From positions 1 to 42,219 of the forward strand of contig JBDLJE010000012.1 in assembly GCA_039714575.1 (NCBI GenBank): 42,219 nt of DNA. Reading direction: 5' to 3'. The notes under the pieces are model-generated. The model had not been told where the DNA came from. It worked only from the letters and a program-made list of their open reading frames with translations, and searched no databases. The translations under genes and the position numbers were made by a program. The DNA is from Sulfonitrofixus sp039714575 (lineage in GTDB: Bacteria > Campylobacterota > Campylobacteria > Campylobacterales > Sulfurimonadaceae). The number at the start of each line of letters is the position of its first letter. Positions within the stretch are counted from its first letter, which is position 1. Below, piece by piece: positions 14,803 through 22,039 of this stretch.

Positions 14803-16554
14803 ATGGAAGAGAAGTGGATCGAAAAAAAACTTGATGACTTTGCGGTCAAGCCAAACCTTACAGACTACGATCAAGAGTATAAAACCTTTAGGTGGGAAGA
14901 TGTGGCCAAGCAGTTTGAGGGGCTCCTCTCAGGCGGGCTCAACATCGCCCACGAAGCGATCGACCGCCATGCCAACGGCCCTCTCGCAGATAAAACCGCC
15001 CTGCTCTGGCTGGGAGAGAAGGGTGAAAGAAAGACCTACACCTTTAGCGATATGAAAGAAGAGAGCGCCAGATTCGCCAATGTGCTGAAGTCACTTGGCC
15101 TCTCAAAGGGCGACCGCATCTTCACCCTCTCTACACGTCTGCCCGAACTCTATATTGCCGCCATAGGCATCCTCAAAAACCGCAGCGTCCTCTGCCCGCT
15201 CTTTTCACAGTTCGGTCCCGAACCTATACAGCAGCGCATGCAGCGCGGCGACGCCAAGGTACTGCTGACGACCAAAAGACTCTTTAAGAAGAAGGTCTCT
15301 CCCCTGCTGAAGCGGCTGCCGGAGCTTCAATACATCCTGCTGATCGATGCCGAAGAAGATGAGAGCGAACAGGTGCTCTCCCTGCCCCGCCTGATGGAGC
15401 AGGCCTCTGACACCTTTGAGATCCCGCCCACCGATCCCGAAGATATGTCCATTCTCCACTTCACCAGCGGAACTACCGGCATGCCAAAAGGGGTGGTACA
15501 TGTACACAAAGCCGTCTACACACACTACACAAGCGGCCGGTACATTCTCGATCTCCATCCGGACGATCACTACTGGTGTACGGCCGATCCCGGCTGGGTA
15601 ACCGGCACCTCCTACGGTATCATCACACCCTGGATCCACGGCGTTACCAACATTGTGGATGAAACAGAGTTCAATGCCGAGCGGTGGTACAGTATCTTGC
15701 AAGATGAGAAGGTCAGTGTCTGGTATACAGCTCCAACAGCCATACGCCGCCTGATGCGCATCGACAACGAACCGACGCAGGAGTATGACCTATCCAAACT
15801 TCGCCTCATCCAGAGCGTCGGTGAACCGCTCAACCCCGAAGCGGTGGTCTGGGGCGCAGAGAGACTCAACATGCCGATCCACGACAACTGGTGGCAGACA
15901 GAGACCGGCGGGATCATGATCGCCAACTATCTCTCACAGACCATACGTCCCGGTTCCATGGGCCGGCCCCTTCCCGGGATCGAAGCCGGGATCGTACAAC
16001 TGAACGAAGACGGGACACTCACCGAGATCACTGAGCCCGGAAGAGAGGGAGAGTTGGCCCTTAAAACCGGCTGGCCCGCCATGTTCCGCGCCTACCTCCA
16101 TAATGAAGAGAAGTACAATAAATGTTTTATCGATGGTTGGTATCTCTCGGGCGATTTGGCCTACAAGGACGAGGAGGGGTACTTCTGGTTTGTCGGACGC
16201 GCCGATGATATCATCAAGACCTCTGGCCATATGGTAGGCCCCTTCGAAGTCGAAAGCACACTGATGGAACACCCTGCAGTGGCAGAAGCCGGCGTTATCG
16301 GTAAACCCGACCCGCTGATCGGGCAGCTGGTCAAAGCCTTTGTCTCACTCAAAACCGGCATTGAGGCAACCGAAGAGCTCAAGCGCGAACTGATCGGCTT
16401 TGGGCGTAAAAAAATGGGAGCAGCAGTGGCTCCCAAAGAGATAGAGTTCCAGGAGAACCTTCCAAAGACCCGAAGCGGCAAGATCATGCGCAGGCTGCTT
16501 AAGGCACGGGAGATGGGACTACCCGAGGGCGACACCTCGACACTCGAAGATTAG
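14803..16554 (+). CDS. AMP-forming acetyl/acyl-CoA synthetase
   Basis: 583 residues of the ANL superfamily, close in length and motifs to Bacillus AcsA. Core motifs: phosphate loop TSGTTGMPKG (221-230), WCTADPGWVTGTSYGIITPW, SVGEPLNPEAVVWG, HDNWWQTETGG, the hinge-side WFVGRADDIIKTSGHMVGP and the C-terminal KTRSGKIMRR holding the catalytic lysine. The tryptophan in NWWQTETG is the residue that limits typical acetyl-CoA synthetases to short acids. It would activate acetate or a similar short acid to its CoA ester. AAGGA precedes the ATG, and E1alpha begins 11 bases after its stop, so it is first in the operon. Confidence 0.87.
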   Translation: MEEKWIEKKLDDFAVKPNLTDYDQEYKTFRWEDVAKQFEGLLSGGLNIAHEAIDRHANGPLADKTALLWLGEKGERKTYTFSDMKEESARFANVLKSLGLSKGDRIFTLSTRLPELYIAAIGILKNRSVLCPLFSQFGPEPIQQRMQRGDAKVLLTTKRLFKKKVSPLLKRLPELQYILLIDAEEDESEQVLSLPRLMEQASDTFEIPPTDPEDMSILHFTSGTTGMPKGVVHVHKAVYTHYTSGRYILDLHPDDHYWCTADPGWVTGTSYGIITPWIHGVTNIVDETEFNAERWYSILQDEKVSVWYTAPTAIRRLMRIDNEPTQEYDLSKLRLIQSVGEPLNPEAVVWGAERLNMPIHDNWWQTETGGIMIANYLSQTIRPGSMGRPLPGIEAGIVQLNEDGTLTEITEPGREGELALKTGWPAMFRAYLHNEEKYNKCFIDGWYLSGDLAYKDEEGYFWFVGRADDIIKTSGHMVGPFEVESTLMEHPAVAEAGVIGKPDPLIGQLVKAFVSLKTGIEATEELKRELIGFGRKKMGAAVAPKEIEFQENLPKTRSGKIMRRLLKAREMGLPEGDTSTLED

Positions 16555-16565
16555 AAGGAGCAGTA

Positions 16566-17540
16566 ATGGATATGAATATAACCTTGGCCCGGAAGTTTTA
16601 CCGTCAGATGCTTTTGATCCGGCGGTTTGAAGAGAAGTGTGTGGAGCTCTACAGCAGTGAGAAGATCCGCGGTTTTTTGCATCTCTATATCGGCGAAGAG
16701 GCTATCGCTGTAGGGGTGATGCATGCACTCACGCCGGAAGATGCTGTACTTGCCACCTACCGCGAGCACGGGCAGGCTCTCGCACGGGGCGTCTCCGCAA
16801 AAAGCATTATGGCCGAGATGTACGGCAAGACGGAGGGATGCTCACGCGGTCGGGGCGGTTCCATGCACCTTTTTGATGCCGAGACACGCTTTTACGGCGG
16901 CAGTGCCATTGTCGGCGGCGGTCTGCCTCTCGCCGTCGGAATGGCGCTCGCGGACAAGATGATGAACCGCAACCGTGTCACGGTCTGTCTCTTTGGCGAC
17001 GGCGCCGTAGCCGAAGGGGAGTTCCACGAATCGTTGAACCTCGCCGCACTGTGGCAGCTGCCTGTGCTCTTCATCTGTGAAAACAACCGTTACGGTATGG
17101 GTACCGCCTTGGAGATCGCCGAATCGGAGACGAACCTAGCCGACAAGGCCGCTGCCTACCGCCTCACCTCCCGACAAGTAGACGGTATGGATGTTCTCAA
17201 GATGGCAGAAGCGACCGAAAAAGCGGTCGCAGAGATCCGTGCAGGCAAAGGTCCTGTTTTTCTCGAATGCCTCACCTACCGTTTCCGCGCCCACTCTATG
17301 TTCGATGCCGAACTCTACCGTGAAAAAGAGGAGGTCCAAGAGTGGAAGAAAAAAGGGCCGCTCGTAGTGTTCAAAAATAGACTTGAAGAGATGGGCTTAT
17401 GGGAAGAGATCAAGGTCAATGAGCTCGAAGAGGAGATCGCAGCGATCGTTGAGGAGGCTGTGGTGTTTGCAGAGAACGGCACACTCGAGCCTCTCGACGA
17501 TCTGGAAAAATTCGTCTACTCCCCGGAGGTGGCACAATGA
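16566..17540 (+). CDS. 2-oxoacid dehydrogenase E1 component, alpha subunit (pyruvate or acetoin type)
   Basis: 324 residues of the TPP-dependent E1 alpha family. The thiamine diphosphate motif is G144-D-G146-A-V-A-E-G ending in C-E-N173-N174; substrate-side stretches are GEEAIAVG, YREHGQALARG and CSRGRGGSMHLFD. The C-terminal phosphorylation-loop equivalent reads YRFRAHSMFDAELYREK (commonly YRFRGHSMSDP). Paired with E1 beta, it decarboxylates a 2-oxoacid and passes the acyl group to E2 lipoyl. Pyruvate dehydrogenase and acetoin dehydrogenase share these features and I cannot separate them by eye. AAGGAG precedes the ATG; the stop overlaps E1 beta. Confidence 0.87.
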   Translation: MDMNITLARKFYRQMLLIRRFEEKCVELYSSEKIRGFLHLYIGEEAIAVGVMHALTPEDAVLATYREHGQALARGVSAKSIMAEMYGKTEGCSRGRGGSMHLFDAETRFYGGSAIVGGGLPLAVGMALADKMMNRNRVTVCLFGDGAVAEGEFHESLNLAALWQLPVLFICENNRYGMGTALEIAESETNLADKAAAYRLTSRQVDGMDVLKMAEATEKAVAEIRAGKGPVFLECLTYRFRAHSMFDAELYREKEEVQEWKKKGPLVVFKNRLEEMGLWEEIKVNELEEEIAAIVEEAVVFAENGTLEPLDDLEKFVYSPEVAQ

Positions 17541-18520
17541 GTGAGAACACAACATACAGAGAAGCGGTAAAAGAGGCGATTCGCAAGGCGATGGAGCAGG
17601 ATGAACGGGTCTTTTTGATGGGTGAGGATGTCGGCCGATACGGCGGCTGTTTTGCCGTCACTATGGGGCTGCAGGAGGTATTCGGAGCCGAACGCATCAT
17701 CGATACGCCGCTTAGCGAATCGGCCTTTACCGGCGCAGGCATCGGTGCCGCCATGAACGGTATGCGCCCTATCGTCGAGATCATGACCGTCAACTTCAGC
17801 CTGCTCGCGCTGGACCAGATCATGAACAATGCCGCCACCTTGCTGCATATGTCCGGCGGACAGTTCAATGTCCCTCTCGTCATACGCATGGCAACCGGCG
17901 GCGGCAAGCAGCTGGCCGCCCAGCACTCCCACTCCCTTGAAGGGTGGTACGCTCATATTCCTGGACTCAAGGTCCTTACCCCTGCAACTGTACAGGATGC
18001 CTATGACATGGTGGGTCTGGCACTGGCCGATCCTGATCCTGTACTGATCTTTGAGAATTCACTTCTCTATAACACCAAAGGAGCACTCGATATGACAGCT
18101 GCACCGCTGCCTATCGGACAGGCCAAGATAGAGCGTTCAGGCAAAGACCTGAGCATCCTCGCCTACGGGATCAACCTCTTCAAGGCACTGGAAGCAGCTG
18201 AAACCCTTTCAGCAGAGGGCATTGACGCCGAAGTGATCGACCTGCGCTCCCTGCGGCCACTTGATGACGAAGCCATTATGGCCTCCGTCAAGAAGACCCA
18301 CAGGGTGATGATCGTTGACGAGGGGTGGAGGTCGGGCAGTATCTCCGCCGAGATCATCGCACGCATCAACGAGCAGGCCTTTTACGAACTTGACGCCCCG
18401 ATAGGCAGGGTCTGCAGTGCCGAAGTACCACTGCCCTACGCCAAACATCTTGAGGACGCCGCCATACCGCAACCCGACAAGATCATCACTATGGCGAAGC
18501 AACTGATGGAGGGAACATGA
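17537..18520 (+). CDS. 2-oxoacid dehydrogenase E1 component, beta subunit
   Basis: 327 residues of the transketolase-like E1 beta family: FLMGEDVGRYGGCFAVTMGL, IDTPLSESAFTGAGIGAAMN, MTVNFSLLALDQIMNNAA, a QHSHSLEGWYAHIPGLKV stretch and the C-terminal transketolase domain with IDLRSLRPLDDEAI and VDEGWRSGSISAEI. It completes the heterotetrameric E1. The four-base overlaps with E1 alpha upstream and E2 downstream indicate equal, coupled translation. Confidence 0.9.
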   Translation: MSENTTYREAVKEAIRKAMEQDERVFLMGEDVGRYGGCFAVTMGLQEVFGAERIIDTPLSESAFTGAGIGAAMNGMRPIVEIMTVNFSLLALDQIMNNAATLLHMSGGQFNVPLVIRMATGGGKQLAAQHSHSLEGWYAHIPGLKVLTPATVQDAYDMVGLALADPDPVLIFENSLLYNTKGALDMTAAPLPIGQAKIERSGKDLSILAYGINLFKALEAAETLSAEGIDAEVIDLRSLRPLDDEAIMASVKKTHRVMIVDEGWRSGSISAEIIARINEQAFYELDAPIGRVCSAEVPLPYAKHLEDAAIPQPDKIITMAKQLMEGT

Positions 18521-19677
18521 GCGAATTTAAAATGCCCAGTCTGGGCGCTGATATGGAGTCGGCCGTCTTGATGGAGTGGCTGGTCAAAGAGGGCGATCAT
18601 GTGACCAAGGGACAGGTGATCGCAGAAGTCGAAACCAGCAAAGGGGTCATCGAGATCGAGATCTTCGAAGATGGCATCGTGGAGAAGATCCTTGTCGAAG
18701 AGGAGACCGAATGTGCTGTGGGCAGACCGTTGGCTATGATCCGATCTGAAAACGAAGGCGTAGAAGAGGCAGCTGCCGAAACTCTACCTGAACCCGAAAC
18801 GGCACCTTCCGAGCCCGAACCTTCAAAAAAGTCCGAGGAGGTTCCCCTAACTGATGACACAGACACCGGAGAACGCATCAAAGCCTCGCCTGCGGCACGA
18901 AGAAGGGCTAAAGAGCTGGACGTGGATCTGGCTGCACTTGCGTCAGAAACAGGTGCAGCGATACAGCTCAGTGAGGTAGAGGCTGCGGCAGCCAGAGACA
19001 AAGTCCCTGCTTCAGATGGTATGCGTCAGGCCATTGCCAAGGCTATGAGCCGCTCCAATGCCGAGATCCCCCACTACTATCTCTCCACTTCGATCAACAT
19101 GACACCGGCTCTTGAGTGGCTTACAGCTCTCAACGCCGAACGCAGTATCCAGGAGCGTGTTCTGCCCGCTTCCCTGCTGATCCGTGCCGTTGTGCGGGCA
19201 CTGGAGGAGGTGCCTCAGCTCAATGGCTTCTGGCAAGATGACAACCACCAGATAAGCAAGGCGATCAATCCCGGTATCGCCATTGCACTCCGCAAAAGAG
19301 GGCTGATCACTCCGGCACTGCTGAATGCACAAGAGATGGACTTGAACAAGACCATGCAGGCGCTAAGCGACCTGATCACCCGCAGCCGTTCCGGAAAATT
19401 GCGCAGTTCGGAGATGACGCAGCAGACCATCAGCATCACCAACCTGGGTGACCTTGGTGTGGAGCGCGTCTACGGCGTTATCTACCCTCCGCAGGTTGCG
19501 ATCGTGGGACTAGGCCGCATCACTGATGCCCCTTGGGCCGAAGGTGACTCGTTGTCGGTTCGCAAGGTCATGCAGGCGACCCTCTCCGGTGACCACCGCG
19601 CCACCGACGGCCGTATCGGCGCACTGTTTTTAGAGAAACTGAACGACTTTTTACAACAACCGCAGGAGCTGCTATGA
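18517..19677 (+). CDS. Dihydrolipoamide acyltransferase (E2)
   Basis: 386 residues in the order lipoyl domain (1-80), acidic/proline-rich linker, E3/E1-binding domain (about 120-157, SPAARRRAKELDVDLAALAS), catalytic domain (about 165-386). The lipoyl lysine is K42 in VETSKGVIEIE, where most E2s have ETDKA. The catalytic H360-R-A-T-D364-G near the C-terminus is intact. The peripheral domain lacks the usual GTGPGGRI loop (it reads ETGAAIQLSEV), which may go with the divergent E3. There is one lipoyl domain only. It transfers the acyl group to CoA. The ACP gene overlaps its stop codon. Confidence 0.9.
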   Translation: MSEFKMPSLGADMESAVLMEWLVKEGDHVTKGQVIAEVETSKGVIEIEIFEDGIVEKILVEEETECAVGRPLAMIRSENEGVEEAAAETLPEPETAPSEPEPSKKSEEVPLTDDTDTGERIKASPAARRRAKELDVDLAALASETGAAIQLSEVEAAAARDKVPASDGMRQAIAKAMSRSNAEIPHYYLSTSINMTPALEWLTALNAERSIQERVLPASLLIRAVVRALEEVPQLNGFWQDDNHQISKAINPGIAIALRKRGLITPALLNAQEMDLNKTMQALSDLITRSRSGKLRSSEMTQQTISITNLGDLGVERVYGVIYPPQVAIVGLGRITDAPWAEGDSLSVRKVMQATLSGDHRATDGRIGALFLEKLNDFLQQPQELL

Positions 19678-19916
19678 CAACAGAAGAGATCAGACACACC
19701 ATCATCGAACAGATCCTGGAGGTCGCCCCGGATGTCGAAGAAGATGAGATCGAGCCAAATGAAAATATACAACGCTCTCTGGAGATCGACTCGTTTGACT
19801 TTTTAAAAATACTTACCGCCTTGAAAGCAGCGTTGGGGGTCGAGGTCCCGGAGGCTGACTACGGCAAGGTAGATACACTGGAGCACATGACGGACTATTT
19901 CGATAAACGTCTGTAG
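19674..19916 (+). CDS. Acyl carrier protein
   Basis: 80 residues, acidic, with the phosphopantetheine attachment serine S40 in LEIDSFDFLKIL (typical housekeeping ACPs read DSLD). It overlaps the E2 stop by four bases, so it is made together with the dehydrogenase complex. This is probably not the fatty-acid-synthesis AcpP, which is normally found with fab genes. Possible jobs: octanoyl donor for the lipM-like transferase, or an acyl acceptor linked to the synthetase. Both are inference. Confidence 0.85.
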   Translation: MTTEEIRHTIIEQILEVAPDVEEDEIEPNENIQRSLEIDSFDFLKILTALKAALGVEVPEADYGKVDTLEHMTDYFDKRL

Positions 19917-19932
19917 AGGCTTTCGTTCTCTT

Positions 19933-20739
19933 TCAGCCTATAAGACAAGAGACATAACCGACAACGCTCTGCTTGTCGCCTGTCACATCGGCACTTGTCC
20001 TATAATCAAGCACCTGGCTTTTAAGACCTGTTCTGTTGGCCGAAGCGATCACCGCCTTGACACCGATCATACCGCAGGCCTCGCAGCCGCTCTCCAGTTC
20101 CGCAATGTTCAGGTCTGCCATCGCTTGAATACAGAGGCTGTCCAGCCCTTTCGCCTCTTGCTGCGTATGAAAATGGCTCAGGTCGGTACTGATGACAACC
20201 AAAGTCTCTCTATCTTCCAAAACCGTGTCGATCAACTCTGAAAGCAGTTGAGGGTCCAGGTCGCCATAGACGATCTCAACGATCTCGGCAGTTGGAAAGT
20301 AGTGCTGCATAAAGGGAACCTGCACCTCTGTTGAGTGTTCATTGTGGGCTTCGGGTGCAAAGTGCAGAAAGTCGAACTGCTCGTTTAGCCTGTTGCTGAG
20401 AGCAAGGTCGATCTTCATCTCACCGCATGGCGAATCATAGTGGCTGTAAAGCGCAATGGAAGCACCGTTGATATAGACACGATGGCTTGGTCCAATAACG
20501 ACAATACGCTTGATACTGTCTCTCTTTTCTGCCGCACTTCTATAAGCAGCATTGGCCGTAAAGCCGCTGTACACATACCCTGCATGCGGGACGATAACGG
20601 CGCGGGGTGTGATGCGCAGGGCTTCGCTCGCAAAGTCATTCTCATCAAGAGCTGTGTTAAAACGGGTAACGTACGTCTCTATCTCACTGCACGATGCGGG
20701 GTAAAATGTCCCGGCGACAGCATTTTCTCTACTGCCCAT
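19933..20739 (-). CDS. amrB: AmrB, Memo-family protein of the AmmeMemoRadiSam system
   Basis: 268 residues of the MEMO1 family, related in fold to class III extradiol dioxygenases. Conserved stretches: VPHAGYVYSGFTANAAYRS (His in the metal-site region), VVIGPSHRVYINGASIALYS, EHSTEVQVPFMQHYFP and VVISTDLSHFH. Many bacterial and archaeal genomes carry Memo with AMMECR1 and the AmrS radical SAM enzyme, all present here; the joint function is unproven. The start lies inside the amrA stop region (11-bp overlap), so the two form an operon converging on the ACP gene. Confidence 0.92.
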   Translation of the reverse strand: MGSRENAVAGTFYPASCSEIETYVTRFNTALDENDFASEALRITPRAVIVPHAGYVYSGFTANAAYRSAAEKRDSIKRIVVIGPSHRVYINGASIALYSHYDSPCGEMKIDLALSNRLNEQFDFLHFAPEAHNEHSTEVQVPFMQHYFPTAEIVEIVYGDLDPQLLSELIDTVLEDRETLVVISTDLSHFHTQQEAKGLDSLCIQAMADLNIAELESGCEACGMIGVKAVIASANRTGLKSQVLDYRTSADVTGDKQSVVGYVSCLIG

Positions 20740-21289
20740 CGGACACCTCCTTTACTTTCTCTACCTGGTAGAGTTCGATCTGCGGATGCTCCTCCAGACA
20801 GTCGATACCAAGGCCTGCCTTCTGGCAGAGGTGGCTGAAAAAGAGCTCAAAAGTGGAAAGCTCATCCCACACCTGCGGCAAGAAGGTCGCCCTTCGTCCA
20901 TTCAGGCTCAAGACCACTCCGTCAACACCAGGTTGCACTTTTGCTTTAAGATCGGCTGTCGAGCTGTACTCCAAACGCTTTGGCACACTCAAGAGCGAGA
21001 CCTCGATCTCCACCTCGTCAAACTCCGTCAGGCTCAAAGGCAGAAACCTCGGGTCTCCAAACGCAGCTGACCGGGCATTGCCGATAAGGTCGTCGATAAG
21101 CGGCCGATGCGCGACCAAAGAGCCGATACAGCCACGCAGTCCTCCATAGAGATTCAGAGTGACAAAGACCGCCCCATCCTCAGCCAACTCCGGATAAGCA
21201 CTCAAGATCTTCTCTCTGTCGATAGTCTCTCTGTCATAAAGTCTATCTTCTATAGCCTCTTTTGCAATTTCCAAATATATATGTTTCAT
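20729..21289 (-). CDS. amrA: AmrA, AMMECR1-domain protein
   Basis: 186 residues from the ATG at 21289 (MKHIYLEIAKEAI); an upstream in-frame ATG at 21337 lacks a ribosome site and adds an unconserved stretch. The AMMECR1 signature L51-R-G-C-I-G56 is intact, with FVTLNLYGG before it and AAFGDPRFLPLSLTEFDEVE after it. Human AMMECR1 is the disease-linked homologue; the bacterial role is unknown beyond its association with AmrB and AmrS. First gene of the amrA-amrB operon. Confidence 0.92.
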   Translation of the reverse strand: MKHIYLEIAKEAIEDRLYDRETIDREKILSAYPELAEDGAVFVTLNLYGGLRGCIGSLVAHRPLIDDLIGNARSAAFGDPRFLPLSLTEFDEVEIEVSLLSVPKRLEYSSTADLKAKVQPGVDGVVLSLNGRRATFLPQVWDELSTFELFFSHLCQKAGLGIDCLEEHPQIELYQVEKVKEVSDGQ

Positions 21290-21383
21290 CTCTATACCCT
21301 CTCTTTTTATTATATACCTCTCAGAAGACAGAGTCAAGATATACTTTATGAGATAGCGAGAAAAGTTGCAGTAGAATAGAGAG

Positions 21384-21944
21384 ATGAAGATAAAGATGAC
21401 GATCCCGAATATTCTCAGCCTCTCTCGAATAGCAATGGCGCCTTTTTTGCTTGTGGCCAGCTACTACGGCAGCGAGATGCTCTTTTTTACCTTTTTCAGC
21501 CTGATGCTGATCTCTGATGTGCTCGACGGCTACATCGCCAGAAAGCTGCACCAATGCAGCAAGATCGGCTCCAAACTTGACAGCATCGGCGACTATGTCA
21601 CCTACATCAGCGTGCCGTTCGCGACATGGTGGCTCTGGCCTGAGATCATCCATGAAGAGGCACTCTATATTGGTGTTGCATTCACTCTTTTTTTAGTTCC
21701 GGGGATTCTCGGCCGCATCAAGTTCGGTCAGATGGTGGCCTACCACACCTGGATCACCAAAGTCACCGCAGTCACCATGAGTGCTGGACTTATCATCCTC
21801 CTCTTTACCAAATACAATCTTGCGTTTCACATCGCTGTTTACCTGCTCATCCTCGAAGCGGTAGAGAGTATGATCATCACTTTTGTCTTGGATAGACCGC
21901 GTGCCAATGTGAAGTCACTTTGGCATGTACTAAAGAGTCAATAA
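21384..21944 (+). CDS. CDP-alcohol phosphatidyltransferase family protein
   Basis: 186 residues, about six membrane segments. The full catalytic signature DX2DGX2ARX8GX3DX3D is present: D45-V-L-D48-G49-Y-I-A52-R53 ... G62 ... D66 ... D70. Family members swap CMP of a CDP-alcohol for another alcohol, making phospholipids such as phosphatidylglycerophosphate or phosphatidylserine. Which product is made cannot be told. It is divergent from amrA and convergent with the RND transporter gene; a second, motif-variant member of the family lies at 33524-34120. Confidence 0.88.
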   Translation: MKIKMTIPNILSLSRIAMAPFLLVASYYGSEMLFFTFFSLMLISDVLDGYIARKLHQCSKIGSKLDSIGDYVTYISVPFATWWLWPEIIHEEALYIGVAFTLFLVPGILGRIKFGQMVAYHTWITKVTAVTMSAGLIILLFTKYNLAFHIAVYLLILEAVESMIITFVLDRPRANVKSLWHVLKSQ

Positions 21945-21980
21945 CTTCTTGTTTTAACATAAAACCCTCAAAACATTTTG

Positions 21981-22039
21981 CTAACGATAGCACGGACAAA
22001 TCACCTGAACCAGGCGATAACTATAGCTAACATCGTTAG
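21981..22039. terminator. Nested hairpin between convergent genes (possible two-way terminator)
   Basis: Outer arms CTAACGAT (21981-21988) and ATCGTTAG (22032-22039) enclose an inner near-palindrome ATCACCTG-AAC-CAGGCGAT (7 of 8 pairs). The right outer arm covers the stop codon of the RND transporter gene. No long T tract follows, so intrinsic termination is only one reading. Confidence 0.35.

Noticed and set aside
13901..19916. Lipoate-dependent sulfur oxidation (sHdr-LbpA) locus
   Set aside because: The lipoyl protein is a normal three-domain E2 with E1 alpha/beta partners; no hdr-like genes are present.
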